Positions 16,462-26,132 of a stretch of 42,033 bases of DNA are shown here, piece after piece (position 1 is the stretch's first letter; each line of letters starts with the position of its first letter). Below the pieces are notes generated by a model, which worked only from the letters and a program-made list of their open reading frames with translations, did not search any database and was not told the DNA's origin. The stretch lies in assembly GCA_031287135.1 (NCBI GenBank), contig JAITTK010000105.1:1-42033 (forward strand), written 5' to 3'. A program made the translations under genes and the position numbers. This DNA is from Candidatus Methanoplasma reticulitermitis. Its GTDB lineage: Archaea; Thermoplasmatota; Thermoplasmata; Methanomassiliicoccales; Methanomethylophilaceae.

Positions 16462-19400
16462 GTGGATCCGATAGAATTCACCATAATCCTGCCCGTTGAT
16501 GTGACCGGTCAATACGAGATAAATCTCCAGGAAAGGGTGCATATTGTGGAGAGCGGCGGCAGTCTGGTATTCGAGATAAATTCGATCGGGCCCGTCAGTA
16601 ATCTCAGCGTGAAGATTTCACGCAACGGAGGTCCGCTGGATGATGTGCGGTTGAAGCCAGACGGTGACTATAAGGCGACGTGTTCTCTTATCAACATCAC
16701 ATACAATGCCAGGATCGTCATATTCTTGGATCAGGTGACCCTGAGACTGCCGGAATCCGGCAACAATGCCGGATTCGTCACATATCCGTCAGGATTGAAG
16801 ACGATGGCTGCAGGATCGGATTTCCAATTCTGGATAATGGTTAACGAGAACTACGACCCTTCCACCCTCATCGTGAAATTCATCAACGACTACGTAGTGT
16901 CCTCGGAAACACTGCCGAATCCGGTCCCGGACCAACACGGCGTCTATGGCTACAGTGTAACGGTGCAGGACCATTCTTCGGTGGAGGTCGAAGTTCAGAA
17001 AATGAAGCACCGGTTCAAAGTCCAGGGCGGCATGGGATACAAGCTCTACAGCCCTCTCGATCCAACCTCGGAGGTCAATGAGATAGATCAGGTATACGAT
17101 CGCGGGACGATCCCGGCCTTTTTCATAAAAGTCGAGGACGGTTATGACATAAACGAATTCAATGTGCATACCACACCGTCGACGGCGAACAACGGGACCG
17201 TGACCCGCGGATCGAACAACCAGTACGGCTGGTACTACTATGTATCCGATTTCAGTGGCGATGTGGAGGTCACGATAGAGGCCGGCAAGCTGAGGCATAC
17301 GGTCGTGGTTCTGTCGGGGGACGGGTTCTCCACGGACCCGCTTCCGGGAGTGTACAGATACGAGGCGGATTCCAGGATCGATGTGACCGTCCATGCCCTC
17401 ATGGGCTATGACATAAACTCCGATGAGGTCTCGGTGAGATTGATATGGAGCGGCGGGGAGATAGACTTCGAAAGGGGAACGCAAACCGCGAACACCTTCA
17501 GTCTGGATGGGATAAACGGATCAGGGACCATATCGATATATGTCCCGAAGATGACCTATTCGATATCATATTCCCCCAACGGGGGCCGGGGAACGCTTCC
17601 GGACACGGCCATCGTGGAGTATCAGGGGTCGTACACCGTATCGTCCGCAGCGAGTCTCGTCAAATCGGGATACACGTTCGGCGGCTGGGCATCTTCGCAC
17701 GATGCATCATCCGCAGACATGAGCAATGTCCGTCTGGACAACATAAGCAGAAACTACATCCTGTATGCATACTGGGTACCGATCAAGATAACCATTACAT
17801 ACAATGTGAACGGCGGGACCGGCGAAGCACCCGTATCGACAGTTGTCGGCGTCGACTATTCCGACAGTACCAGTTTCGTTGCGGCCATGAGGCCGGCGGG
17901 GATGGTGTTCGGAGACTCGTCATTCAGCAACTGGAACACCAGTCCGTACGGTTCCGGGGAGATGTACGTGCCCGGCAGCACGTACAGTCTGCCGACAACC
18001 GAATACACGACGCTCTACGCCTGGTGGACGAACTTTGTCATATTCACGGGCAATGCGGAAGGCGCGTCGATCGTGCCGCCGATAATCGGTACCGTGGGCG
18101 ACAATGCGTTCAAATTCCCCGAGGGACCGACGCATCCGAAAGGATTCACATTCGTCGGTTGGTATGACCCCTCCGTTCCGAATGTGCTGTACGGGGCGGG
18201 CGATATACTCGAGATACCGAGTCAGAGCATCGCATACTATGCGGAGTGGAGATGGGTGGACGTGAACACCGACAACGTGGATGAGGGGATCTTCGATTTC
18301 GTCGGAGATGTCCAGATCCCGGAGAACGGATCGTATGATTTCGAACTCACCGTCAAAGACGGACACACGGGAACGTATGATGTCATGGTGACCAATGACG
18401 TCCTCGATTGGGGAAATCCCCTGATCCCCGTCACGATAACGGGTAACACGGCGAGTTTCTCCGTGGCTGACTCGGGCACCGGCACCCTGTATATCAAGAC
18501 CGAGTTCAAAACGACCGAAGTTACCGTGACGTTCGACCCCGGAAACGGGGTGGAAACCATAAACGGCAATTCATCCGGTTCCATATCCGTGGATTTCAAC
18601 GGTGATTTGCCGTTGACGTACGCATACGCCCCGGGATATGACGGCGCACCGGTCGAGCTCATATACTCGACCGACAACGGCATCAGCTGGACGGTCCTGA
18701 CGGGGAACACTATAAACAACATAACGGTCCCTCTGACAGTATCCTCGACCGACATATACACGGTTTCCGTCAGACAGACTATCGGCACAACGATCACGGG
18801 GGACGGTTTCGTGCTGAAAGGGTATGATTATGAATTCACCGTCACGGTCCAGGAAGGAAGACTCGCGACCGCAGGCTTCGGATACACTCCGCAGTCCTCG
18901 ACGGCTTTGTCCGCCGAGCCGGGGACTGCGGATAGGTTCGTCGTGAATGACGTCGGGGCAGGCAACTCGACCGGCGGATACACGCTGTATGTCGAATCGG
19001 GCATGATCGAAACATATGCCGTGGATTATTCGGGGGTCATATCCCTGGACCCGCTGTTCTTCATGGGAGCGGACTTCGTCAATTCCGGAAGCGATTACAC
19101 CTTCGTCGTCGGTCTGAAAACAGAGTACGAGGGCCTCGGAAGCACTTTCGCGGTCAAATACAGAATCGGCGTTTCGGGAACGGAAACCCCCGTGAACACT
19201 CCCGAGTACACAATAGAGGCGTCCCTGATCCACGATACGATCTATATCTGGGTCGAAGAGAACGATCTCTATCTGCCGGTTATCCTGGCAACCCCCGGCA
19301 ACGGAGTGGATGCCATTGCCGTCGATGCGATGGACGATGGCAGCGGAGGGTACAAAATAGCGTACGGGTCGACACTGACGATAACCGTCTCGATGTCGTC

Positions 19401-21351
19401 CGGATACGACGGGGCACCCGTCAGGGTGTCTTACAGGTACGACGGAGGGCCGGAGCAGTTCGTCAGAATGTCCGGGCAGTCCGTTGCTCTGGCCGGCATC
19501 CATGCGGGGATAACCATCTCGACCGTGGATATCTACAAAGCGGACAAGACGACGCATGTATCGCCGAGTGTGACGCTCAGCGGAGCGGACTTCGTCATCG
19601 CCGGGGACACTTACACGGTGAACGCGACATCAGGCCTTTCTGGCGTGAACCCGATTGTCGTATACGGGTTCAACGAAACCGATTGGATCCCGATGGTATT
19701 CGCCAACAACCAATATATGACGGAGGCAGTGTCCGGCACCGGATACACCCTGTTCATAAAAGCGGACCCGGGAGTAACGTATGCCATAGATACGACCGGC
19801 ATGGATGAGTATGAGGCACTCGTATTCTCCGGGAACAGCTACGTACCGGCCGGTTCCGATTACACGTTCACCGTTGTCCTGAATTCCCCCGGTTACACGG
19901 GGATGTTCGTGACGGAGTACTCTGCGGACGGAAAGATGACGTGGATCGAACTGATCCTGGACGGATCCGACAGCGGTGTCGTCACCGCGGCACAGATAGG
20001 GACGCCGGCAGACGGTACGCTGTACCTGAGGGCGGTCAACCACTCGTCGGACCCGCTGATGGTGCCGGTGACCCTGACACTCGGCAACGGTGTATCGGCG
20101 GTCAATGGATCGTACACCGTGCTGATGGTGCAGCACGGCACCTTGAATTATCAACTGACGGCGGAGATGTCTCCCGGATACACCGGGGCATCGGTCGTGT
20201 ATTCGTACACGGCGGACGGGGCGACGCACCCCGTCACCGGCGGCGGGATACCGTCCGTCGTCACTGCGATGACCCTCTACACGGTACCCATCTACAAGGT
20301 GTCCTACAGCTCTGTACGCGGCACTTCCCCATCGGCGGAATTCGTTATCGAGGGAGGATCGGTGACCACGGCGGCGATGTCCGATATCGGCACTCACCGT
20401 TTCTATGGTTGGAGCATAGACAGTTCCGCCCAGTATATCTCGTACGGAGCAGGGATAACGTATCCCGTGAGCGAGATGGCCCCGGGTTCATACGAGATAA
20501 CGCTCTATGCATTCTGGATCGATTCCTCCGGGACAGAGATATATTTGATCTATGTGTCGAACGGAGGGAGCGACAGCATACCGAGAGTGGGATACAGCGC
20601 GGGAGAATATGCTACTGTGACCTCGATAATACCGACAAGGTCCGGATACATCTTCACCGGATGGCTGGGCGAGGACAACAGAAGATACGCGGCGGGCAGC
20701 AGTATACTCATGAACGACACATTCGTGCTTATCGCCCAATGGTCCGAGGAGATCGTCAATCAGACGTTCACCATAACGTCCGCAGCCGATCCGGGTGCCG
20801 TGATATCGCCGGCGGGAAATGTCACGGTCGGCATATTCGGAAGCGTGACTTTCGAATTCTCGGCCAAGGAAGGATATTCACTGTCCGATATCATAATCGA
20901 CGGGGTGAGCTATCCGCAGTTCGCGTCCCTGGGACACTATACGTTCGAGAATGTGATCGGGGATCACACGATAGAGGTAAAGAACGTAAAAACGACGATC
21001 GTCCTGGACATAAGCATCGACGGAAACGGCAGGGTCGAATACAGTGTGAACGGCGGCGGTTTCGAGGAGTATTCGGAACCCGTCACAATGGCCGCGGACG
21101 TGAATGTGACACTGAGGGCATATGCAGGCAATGGACACCACTTCGTAAACTGGTCAGGCACGGCATCGGGCAGCGACTCCGAGATACAGATACTGAATGT
21201 GCGCGACTCGATACAGATGAATGCGGCATTCGAGGAGAACGGTCTCCTGTCCGGTATTTCAGGCATGTTCATGTGGTTGCTGTTGTTATTGCTGATTCTG
21301 CTGGTGATCGCAATGATCCTGATATACTCACGGGACCGTTCGACGCAGTGA
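16462..21351 (+). CDS. Giant surface protein, C-terminal part after TAG
   Basis: 1629 aa from GTG 16462, in the same frame as the preceding ORF. It has no signal peptide and only a weak AGGT upstream, so independent initiation would leave it in the cytoplasm. It is built of many beta-sandwich modules: an early set ending in 'V-E-V-E-V-x-K-M-K-H'-type strands, InlB B-repeats near residues 370-600 and 1355-1430 ('GYTFGGWAS', 'GYIFTGWLG'), modules starting 'TLGNGVSAVNGS' or 'TPGNGVDAI', and a final divergent InlB repeat ('GHHFVNWSGTASG'). One transmembrane helix follows (about 1598-1622, 'MFMWLLLLLLILLVIAMILIY') with a short charged tail. It is best read as the anchor half of one protein of about 2799 aa, or as the inactive remainder of a broken gene. 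Confidence 0.8.
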   Translation: MDPIEFTIILPVDVTGQYEINLQERVHIVESGGSLVFEINSIGPVSNLSVKISRNGGPLDDVRLKPDGDYKATCSLINITYNARIVIFLDQVTLRLPESGNNAGFVTYPSGLKTMAAGSDFQFWIMVNENYDPSTLIVKFINDYVVSSETLPNPVPDQHGVYGYSVTVQDHSSVEVEVQKMKHRFKVQGGMGYKLYSPLDPTSEVNEIDQVYDRGTIPAFFIKVEDGYDINEFNVHTTPSTANNGTVTRGSNNQYGWYYYVSDFSGDVEVTIEAGKLRHTVVVLSGDGFSTDPLPGVYRYEADSRIDVTVHALMGYDINSDEVSVRLIWSGGEIDFERGTQTANTFSLDGINGSGTISIYVPKMTYSISYSPNGGRGTLPDTAIVEYQGSYTVSSAASLVKSGYTFGGWASSHDASSADMSNVRLDNISRNYILYAYWVPIKITITYNVNGGTGEAPVSTVVGVDYSDSTSFVAAMRPAGMVFGDSSFSNWNTSPYGSGEMYVPGSTYSLPTTEYTTLYAWWTNFVIFTGNAEGASIVPPIIGTVGDNAFKFPEGPTHPKGFTFVGWYDPSVPNVLYGAGDILEIPSQSIAYYAEWRWVDVNTDNVDEGIFDFVGDVQIPENGSYDFELTVKDGHTGTYDVMVTNDVLDWGNPLIPVTITGNTASFSVADSGTGTLYIKTEFKTTEVTVTFDPGNGVETINGNSSGSISVDFNGDLPLTYAYAPGYDGAPVELIYSTDNGISWTVLTGNTINNITVPLTVSSTDIYTVSVRQTIGTTITGDGFVLKGYDYEFTVTVQEGRLATAGFGYTPQSSTALSAEPGTADRFVVNDVGAGNSTGGYTLYVESGMIETYAVDYSGVISLDPLFFMGADFVNSGSDYTFVVGLKTEYEGLGSTFAVKYRIGVSGTETPVNTPEYTIEASLIHDTIYIWVEENDLYLPVILATPGNGVDAIAVDAMDDGSGGYKIAYGSTLTITVSMSSGYDGAPVRVSYRYDGGPEQFVRMSGQSVALAGIHAGITISTVDIYKADKTTHVSPSVTLSGADFVIAGDTYTVNATSGLSGVNPIVVYGFNETDWIPMVFANNQYMTEAVSGTGYTLFIKADPGVTYAIDTTGMDEYEALVFSGNSYVPAGSDYTFTVVLNSPGYTGMFVTEYSADGKMTWIELILDGSDSGVVTAAQIGTPADGTLYLRAVNHSSDPLMVPVTLTLGNGVSAVNGSYTVLMVQHGTLNYQLTAEMSPGYTGASVVYSYTADGATHPVTGGGIPSVVTAMTLYTVPIYKVSYSSVRGTSPSAEFVIEGGSVTTAAMSDIGTHRFYGWSIDSSAQYISYGAGITYPVSEMAPGSYEITLYAFWIDSSGTEIYLIYVSNGGSDSIPRVGYSAGEYATVTSIIPTRSGYIFTGWLGEDNRRYAAGSSILMNDTFVLIAQWSEEIVNQTFTITSAADPGAVISPAGNVTVGIFGSVTFEFSAKEGYSLSDIIIDGVSYPQFASLGHYTFENVIGDHTIEVKNVKTTIVLDISIDGNGRVEYSVNGGGFEEYSEPVTMAADVNVTLRAYAGNGHHFVNWSGTASGSDSEIQILNVRDSIQMNAAFEENGLLSGISGMFMWLLLLLLILLVIAMILIYSRDRSTQ

Positions 21352-21470
21352 GGATCTCGAGGGACGGGTCTCGCATGAACGGAAAGGACAGGGTCCGCAG
21401 GGAAAAATCATATTCGTCCTCGGTCGAAGGGAGGGGTTCCGCGGGAACGGAGACCTGCCGCATGTGAGGC

Positions 21471-21517
21471 GGCATGGCACCCCGGACCCGTCTCCCGGTC
21501 GGGACGGGGGCCATGCC
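21471..21517 (+). terminator. GC-rich stem-loop after first giant gene
   Basis: GGCATGGC pairs with GCCATGCC, and inside it CCCGTC pairs with GACGGG around a ten-base loop. It lies 120 bases after the giant gene stop. It is a candidate transcript-end structure, although no T-run follows directly. Confidence 0.45.
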
Positions 21518-21570
21518 GTACCGAGGTATGCGGCCGGCAGGCCGGCAACGCAGCACCGTTGAACAAAACC

Positions 21571-21586
21571 GCTGTCGCAAGACAGC
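21571..21586. terminator. Small hairpin with GNRA loop between convergent genes
   Basis: GCTGTC-GCAA-GACAGC is a perfect 6-bp stem with a GCAA tetraloop, placed between the ends of the giant gene and the minus-strand transporter. T-rich sequence follows it on both strands ('ccttattttc' on plus, 'ggttttgttc' on minus), fitting a bidirectional terminator. The remainder of 21352-21653 has GC-rich palindromes and no gene. Confidence 0.45.
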
Positions 21587-21653
21587 ATAACCTTATTTTC
21601 CGACACACAGGGTTTATGTAATGTGCCCTCATCCGAGCCGATCGGGGATGGGG

Positions 21654-22940
21654 TCAGCCCGTCAGGATCAGAACGCCCGCGGCGATGAGCAGGGTGATCG
21701 ATGCGACCGGGATACCGATGAGCGCGAACTTCCAGAAATCGAACGATATGCCGTCGGCCGCCGAGCGCTCGGTCACTATAACATTCGCCGCCGAACCTAT
21801 GAGCGTCGCGTTGCCCGCAAGGGTCGAGGAAGCGGCCAGGGCTAACCAAAGCGCCATATCGCCAGCAGGCAGCATATCCGCTATCATGACGGTTGCCGGC
21901 ACATTGCTCACAAGGTTGGACAGTATGGCGGAGAATATCGTCACACCGACCACCGACGGTGTCTCCCCCTCCCCGAAGCCCGGAAAGAGCGAAGCGATCT
22001 GATCCAGCAATCCCGATCCGGACACGCCCCCTATGAGGACGAAGAGACCGATGAAGAACACCAGTACGCCCCAGTCGATCTTCTTGGCCACCCAGACGAT
22101 GTTCCCGGGTGATTTCGACATCACGACGGCAAGTGCCGCTGTGCCGGCCGTCATCGCGATGACGTAAGTCTCGATGCCGATCATGTCCGAAACGGCGAAT
22201 CCGATCAATGCACCGAGGGTTATCGTCACGGTTGCCCGGAGTCTGATTCTATCGACACCGGGGTCGGGATACTCCTGTCCGACACAGGGTCCGGATGTCA
22301 GGTTCTTCCTGAATATAATGCAGATCAGCAGGAACGCGACGGGAAGACACAGGATGGACACTGGGATAGTGTGCATCGCGAAATCAGCGAAGGGGATCCC
22401 GGCCTCCGATGCGATATACGCATTCTGCGGGTTCCCTATCGGGGTGATGAGACTGCCTATGTTTGCCGAGAACATGACTCCGATGAGATACGGTATCGGA
22501 TTCGCATTCGTACTCCTGCAGCACTTTATGACTATCGGGGTGAAGATAAGGACTATCGCGTCATTCAGGGCTATGGCGGAAAGGACCGCACAGACGATCA
22601 TGACATATGCGAGCAATCTCACCTTGTTGCCGGAGTGTCTTACGAGTATGCCGGACACGATCCCGAAGAACCCTGAGAACTCGAGGCCGATCACGAGCAT
22701 CATCATGCCCAGCAAGAGGAGTATCACGTCATGGTTTATGAGACCGGGAACATCGCCTGGGGAGACTATTCCGAAGAGGACCATCAGCGTACCGCCCGCC
22801 GCGGCGGCCGCCCCCCTACCCGCCCTGATCCCGGGAAGGTTCCTGAAAGAGATGAGGGCGTATGTGAAGACGAAGATCGCGGCCGCCACAAGAACAGTGT
22901 TCAGAACCATGCGCCCCGTAACCGCACGGAATCTCGGCAT
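21654..22940 (-). CDS. ArsB/NhaD-superfamily anion transporter, possible arsenite exporter
   Basis: 428 aa with about eleven membrane helices. It belongs to the ion transporter superfamily (ArsB, NhaD, SLC13). Two inverted halves are visible: the first with 'ALNDAIVLIFTPIVI' and 'ANIGSLITPIGNPQNAYIA', the second with 'ILSNLVSNVPATVMI' and 'AGNATLIGSAANVIV'. The paired N-P or N-x-P loops are the substrate-binding re-entrant segments. Lying head to head with an ArsR-ArsM gene, it may export arsenite, but the family also contains transporters of other anions and of sodium. The start is uncertain: ATG 22940 has no ribosome binding site, whereas ATG 22910 has a GGGG upstream and an AT-rich box at a suitable distance. 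Confidence 0.8.
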   Translation of the reverse strand: MPRFRAVTGRMVLNTVLVAAAIFVFTYALISFRNLPGIRAGRGAAAAAGGTLMVLFGIVSPGDVPGLINHDVILLLLGMMMLVIGLEFSGFFGIVSGILVRHSGNKVRLLAYVMIVCAVLSAIALNDAIVLIFTPIVIKCCRSTNANPIPYLIGVMFSANIGSLITPIGNPQNAYIASEAGIPFADFAMHTIPVSILCLPVAFLLICIIFRKNLTSGPCVGQEYPDPGVDRIRLRATVTITLGALIGFAVSDMIGIETYVIAMTAGTAALAVVMSKSPGNIVWVAKKIDWGVLVFFIGLFVLIGGVSGSGLLDQIASLFPGFGEGETPSVVGVTIFSAILSNLVSNVPATVMIADMLPAGDMALWLALAASSTLAGNATLIGSAANVIVTERSAADGISFDFWKFALIGIPVASITLLIAAGVLILTG

Positions 22941-23026
22941 TGATTAATTTTTCCGTCGAGCCCGTATGGCGCATCCATCAATGCCATGTATGTCCGGATC
23001 GGGACAGAGATATGCTTTGCGGCTTT

Positions 23027-23057
23027 GTTATAAATACATAAATGATCATCTATATGT
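23027..23057 (+). promoter_or_regulatory. Promoter and possible ArsR operator
   Basis: A TATA box 'gttataaatac' (about 23027-23037) would start transcription near 23058. Just downstream is the 8-bp palindrome ATGATCAT (23042-23049), flanked by the slightly off-centre arms ACATA (23036-23040) and TATGT (23053-23057). ArsR repressors bind dyads of this size over promoters, so autorepression relieved by arsenite is plausible. The assignment rests on position only. Confidence 0.4.
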
Positions 23058-23072
23058 TACACGGTGTGCGGA

Positions 23073-24527
23073 ATGGATGAGACGAGGGTGTTCAGGGCGC
23101 TCGGCGACGGGAACAGGGCAAAGATAGTCAGCATGCTGACCGAGGGGGAGATGTGTGCATGTGAGATCCTGCTCCGTTTCGGTTTCACGCAACCGAACCT
23201 AGCCTATCATATGAAGACACTTTGCGACAGCGGTCTGGTCAGGGGCAGAAAGGAAGGCAGATGGATGTATTATTCGCTGTGCCCGGATGTCATCGACGGG
23301 ATCGGGAAGATGATGAACGCGCTGAGCGGCGGAAAGGGAGGGATCCATACGGACGACGGAAGAAGGGATAGGATACGGGAAGACTACGCATCGATAGCCA
23401 GGAAAGGCGGCGCATCATGTCTTTGCGCAACGAATGCATACGGGCGCGAGGATCTGGAGTTCATCCCCGCCGAGGTGATCGGAAGGAATCAGGGATGTTC
23501 CTCGCCTCTCGCGGATGCGAAAAGATATCTGCGGCGGGGGGACACGATAGCGGACCTCGGATGCGGGGCAGGGCTGGATGTCTTCATCGCCTCCAGGTAC
23601 GTGGGGCCGGAAGGAAAGGCGATAGGCATAGACATGACACCGGAGATGCTGGAGGTCGCAGACAGGGCGAAGGGGGAAGTATCATCCGTGCTGGGATACG
23701 ATAACACGGAGTTCTTCCGGTCATTCATCGAGAAGCTCCCTCTGGAGGATTCATCGGTCGATGTGGTCATATCGAACTGCGTCATCAACCTCTCATCCGA
23801 CAAAGGGGCCGTATTCTCCGAGATATTCAGGGTGCTCAGGCCGGATGGGAGATTCATAATATCAGATGTGTTCTCCCTCGACCCTCTTCCGGAGTACATG
23901 AAGAACGACAGGGATCTCATAAGCCGATGTTTCGGTGGAGCGATGCTGATCCCGGACCTGTACCGTATCGCGGGAGAGGCCGGATTCACGGGGATACATC
24001 CGGTCCATACGGACAGCTATTCCCGCATCGACGGGATGGATTTCATCTCTGCGACGTATTGCGGCAGCAAACCGCATCCTCCCGGCGATGACGCCGGGCG
24101 TTTCACGGCGGTACTGATCGGGCCGCCGTCGAAGGTCGCGATCGAGACGGGGGACGTGTTCGTGAGAGATGTGCCAGCCGAGGTGGAGGCGTCCGTAGCC
24201 GAAATGCTTCGCGGGGATGCGTACAGCCGGTATTTCAGCATATATCGGGACGGTGTCCCCGAGAAGACGGAGGGTGTCAAGGTGCTGCCTGTGCCTGGCC
24301 CCTGTGTGTTCACCGGAAAATTCGCGGTCCCCGTCGGACCGTTTCCGGTGTTCGAGGATGATGACCGACATGTATACAGACTCGGGAAAGCGCTGGAGAT
24401 ATGCAACAAGACCGAGAAGGTTCTCAGCGATCCGTTGTATGGCGGACTGGTGATGATCACAGACCGTTCGGCCGGAAGGGCCGTGGACGCCGCAGAGACT
24501 TGCTGCGGTCCAGAGTGCAAATGCTGA
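23073..24527 (+). CDS. ArsR repressor fused to arsenite methyltransferase ArsM
   Basis: 484 aa from ATG 23073 (track start GTG 23064). Residues 1-90 are an ArsR-type winged helix with the arsenic-sensing motif 'MCACEILL' and recognition helix 'TQPNLAYHMKTLCDSGLV'. Residues 105-330 are a SAM-dependent methyltransferase: 'DLGCGAGLDVF' is motif I, and all four cysteines typical of ArsM are in place ('GASCLC', 'NQGCSSP', 'ISNCVINL', 'SRCFGGA'). A C-terminal domain of about 150 residues ends in the cysteine-rich tail 'CCGPECKC', common in ArsM proteins. It should methylate arsenite and may repress its own promoter in the same chain. Divergent from an ArsB/NhaD-type transporter. Confidence 0.9.
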   Translation: MDETRVFRALGDGNRAKIVSMLTEGEMCACEILLRFGFTQPNLAYHMKTLCDSGLVRGRKEGRWMYYSLCPDVIDGIGKMMNALSGGKGGIHTDDGRRDRIREDYASIARKGGASCLCATNAYGREDLEFIPAEVIGRNQGCSSPLADAKRYLRRGDTIADLGCGAGLDVFIASRYVGPEGKAIGIDMTPEMLEVADRAKGEVSSVLGYDNTEFFRSFIEKLPLEDSSVDVVISNCVINLSSDKGAVFSEIFRVLRPDGRFIISDVFSLDPLPEYMKNDRDLISRCFGGAMLIPDLYRIAGEAGFTGIHPVHTDSYSRIDGMDFISATYCGSKPHPPGDDAGRFTAVLIGPPSKVAIETGDVFVRDVPAEVEASVAEMLRGDAYSRYFSIYRDGVPEKTEGVKVLPVPGPCVFTGKFAVPVGPFPVFEDDDRHVYRLGKALEICNKTEKVLSDPLYGGLVMITDRSAGRAVDAAETCCGPECKC

Positions 24528-24861
24528 CCGCATAAGGATTCGGAAAAATCGTTCGGCCGATTCTCTGGGATTCAGGGAGTTTGTGCGGAATTGGCTTCAT
24601 TGTGTTATTCTTATGCGTTGGAAGTCTTAAAGCTGTCAGGATACAAAAATTGTCTCCCGGAAGTGAGAGTTTCCGCAAAGACGTGAAAAGATTTGAAATG
24701 GATAAAGACACTTTGTAATCAACAACCATCAGCTATCTTTTGAAACGCCGAAAAAACTTTTCGTTACAAACCCGCATTTGACACTTACTGACTCACGTGA
24801 TATCTCCCGGCCGGTATTCTTTCGGTCCGAACGGAAACGCTGGCAATGAGGCTGAAGATCG
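24528..24861 (+). other. Intergenic region, no supported gene
   Basis: This AT-richer region lies between the arsenic gene and the broken acetyltransferase. One frame before a TAA at about 24719 reads 'FRKDVKRFEMDKDTL', faintly like a YafQ/RelE toxin start, but it is too short to call. The 90-aa minus-strand ORF has no recognisable content. Confidence 0.35.
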
Positions 24862-25433
24862 ATTGATGGCATCGTATCTCTTGCCGATTTATTGGATGCA
24901 AGGGGAGAGTCGTCCGTTCTGAATTTTCTGGATACTTTCAGGTGTTCCCGTGATATGGAGTTGGAGATATTTCTCCGTCAGAAAGCAGTATTTTACGAGA
25001 AGCGCGACAGATCCCGTACTTTCCTGAAAGTAGTCGATGGCAAGATAGTTGCGTATTTCTCTCTGGCATTGACCGTCATCACGGAAGGTAAGATCACATC
25101 TAAAATATCAAATGGTCTCAGGAGAAGAATGGATTTCCATGGCGATTCGATAAATTCATTCCTCCTTGGCCAATTCAGCAAAGCCGATGGCGTGAAGCCG
25201 GGAATAGGCCCGGATCTCATGGCAGATGCGCTCAGTCTCTTCAAGGATGCGAAAGCCATCGTCGGATACAGGGTGTCGCGGTAGACTGCAAGATGGAATT
25301 GAAAGGATTCTATGAACAGTTTGGATTCAAGGCCATAAGCGACATGGATTCCGGAACGGAATTATGCCGCATGGTTCTGATATTCCCGGATAAGAAAAAG
25401 TTAGTGTCCCAATATACACCGCAGACACCATAG
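24862..25433 (+). pseudogene. Frameshifted GNAT acetyltransferase, toxin-like
   Basis: The first frame (24856-25284) gives 'IVSLADLL...DTFRCSRDMELEIFL', then 'SRTFLKVVDGKIVAYFSLALTVI', the beginning of a GNAT fold like that of TacT/AtaT-type acetyltransferases. Near 25268 ('tacagggtgtcgcg') the reading frame shifts by one base. The next frame gives 'GVAVDCKMELKGFYEQFGF' and 'ELCRMVLIF', which is the expected end of the same fold. Restoring one base would join them as roughly 'GYR-x-VAVDCK'. No ATG start is available; initiation would need TTG 24892 or an earlier lost codon. No intact antitoxin was found upstream. It is likely a decayed toxin-type gene, or a one-base sequencing error. Confidence 0.75.
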
Positions 25434-25607
25434 CCCCTGCCGCCAATAGGGGATGTCGCTCCCTGCACAGGTGCCGGACACACCCGGATTTCGAATACTC
25501 GACCGATCGGCCGCCTCACCCAGAGCCTCATGGGTCTCTTCCCCTGCATCATCTCGGATAAAACCATCCGTTTCGGACTTCTGCCCCCGTGACGATGCCA
25601 ATAATCC

Positions 25608-25620
25608 AAATGCATATATC
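25608..25620 (+). promoter_or_regulatory. Putative TATA box for CBS-protein operon
   Basis: 'aaatgcatatatc' lies 24-36 bases upstream of the ATG at 25644, so the mRNA would be nearly leaderless. The preceding 170 bases after the broken GNAT gene contain a short CCCCT/AGGGG hairpin around 25434-25452 and nothing coding that I can support. Confidence 0.4.
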
Positions 25621-25643
25621 TTCATGGACGCATCCGGAATCCG

Positions 25644-26126
25644 ATGAACGAACTCCGTGTTAGGGATCTAATGACCACTCAGGTATTGACGGTCAAACCG
25701 ACAGACACCATAAAGCGTGCGACGATAAAGTTCGCGGTAGACAATGTCACAGGCGCACCGGTAGTCGATAACAGGAGCCACGTCATAGGGATGATCACGG
25801 AGAATGATATCCTCGGGCTGATCCTGAAACATCAGGAACGGCTTGACAGAGATATGAATCCCCATTCTCTCCTCAGCCTGCCGATGGACGGTGATGCCTC
25901 GGATGCCGCCGTCGCCGACGCGAACAAGGTGATATCGGAGATGAAGGTCGAGGACGTCATGGTGAAAAGCGTACTCACGACATCTCCCGATGAGAAGATC
26001 GTCGAGGCACTGAAGAAGATGATGAAGCTCAACGTGAACCGTATCCCCGTTTTGGAACAGGGGGTCCTTGTGGGTATCTTGTCCAGATCGGATATAATAT
26101 TCTATATCTATAAGAAGAAGGTCTGA
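25644..26126 (+). CDS. Two-CBS-domain protein
   Basis: 160 aa consisting of a tandem pair of CBS domains (a Bateman module) and nothing else. The first covers about 1-70 ('VRDLMTTQVLTVKPTDTIKRA', 'GAPVVDNRSHVIGMITENDIL'), the second about 100-158 ('VEDVMVKSVLTTSPDEKIVEAL', 'VNRIPVLEQGVLVGILSRSDII'). Such modules bind adenosine nucleotides or SAM and act as energy or cofactor sensors. The partner protein is unknown. It is followed seven bases later by the metallo-beta-lactamase-fold gene, so the two are probably co-transcribed. Confidence 0.93.
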   Translation: MNELRVRDLMTTQVLTVKPTDTIKRATIKFAVDNVTGAPVVDNRSHVIGMITENDILGLILKHQERLDRDMNPHSLLSLPMDGDASDAAVADANKVISEMKVEDVMVKSVLTTSPDEKIVEALKKMMKLNVNRIPVLEQGVLVGILSRSDIIFYIYKKKV

Positions 26127-26132
26127 GGCCAG

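Noticed and set aside
16450-16500. Independent gene start at GTG 16462 as the explanation of the split giant ORF
   Set aside because: Only a weak AGGT upstream, no signal peptide, and the sequence between TAG and GTG already completes a repeated strand motif; I keep it as a less likely alternative.
19941-21467. 508-aa ORF overlapping the giant gene in another frame
   Set aside because: Arginine- and glycine-rich composition is a by-product of the codon bias of the true frame, which has clear domains and an anchor.
24590-24719. Possible YafQ/RelE-like toxin fragment ('FRKDVKRFEMDKDTL')
   Set aside because: Too short, no start codon and no continuing similarity after the TAA.
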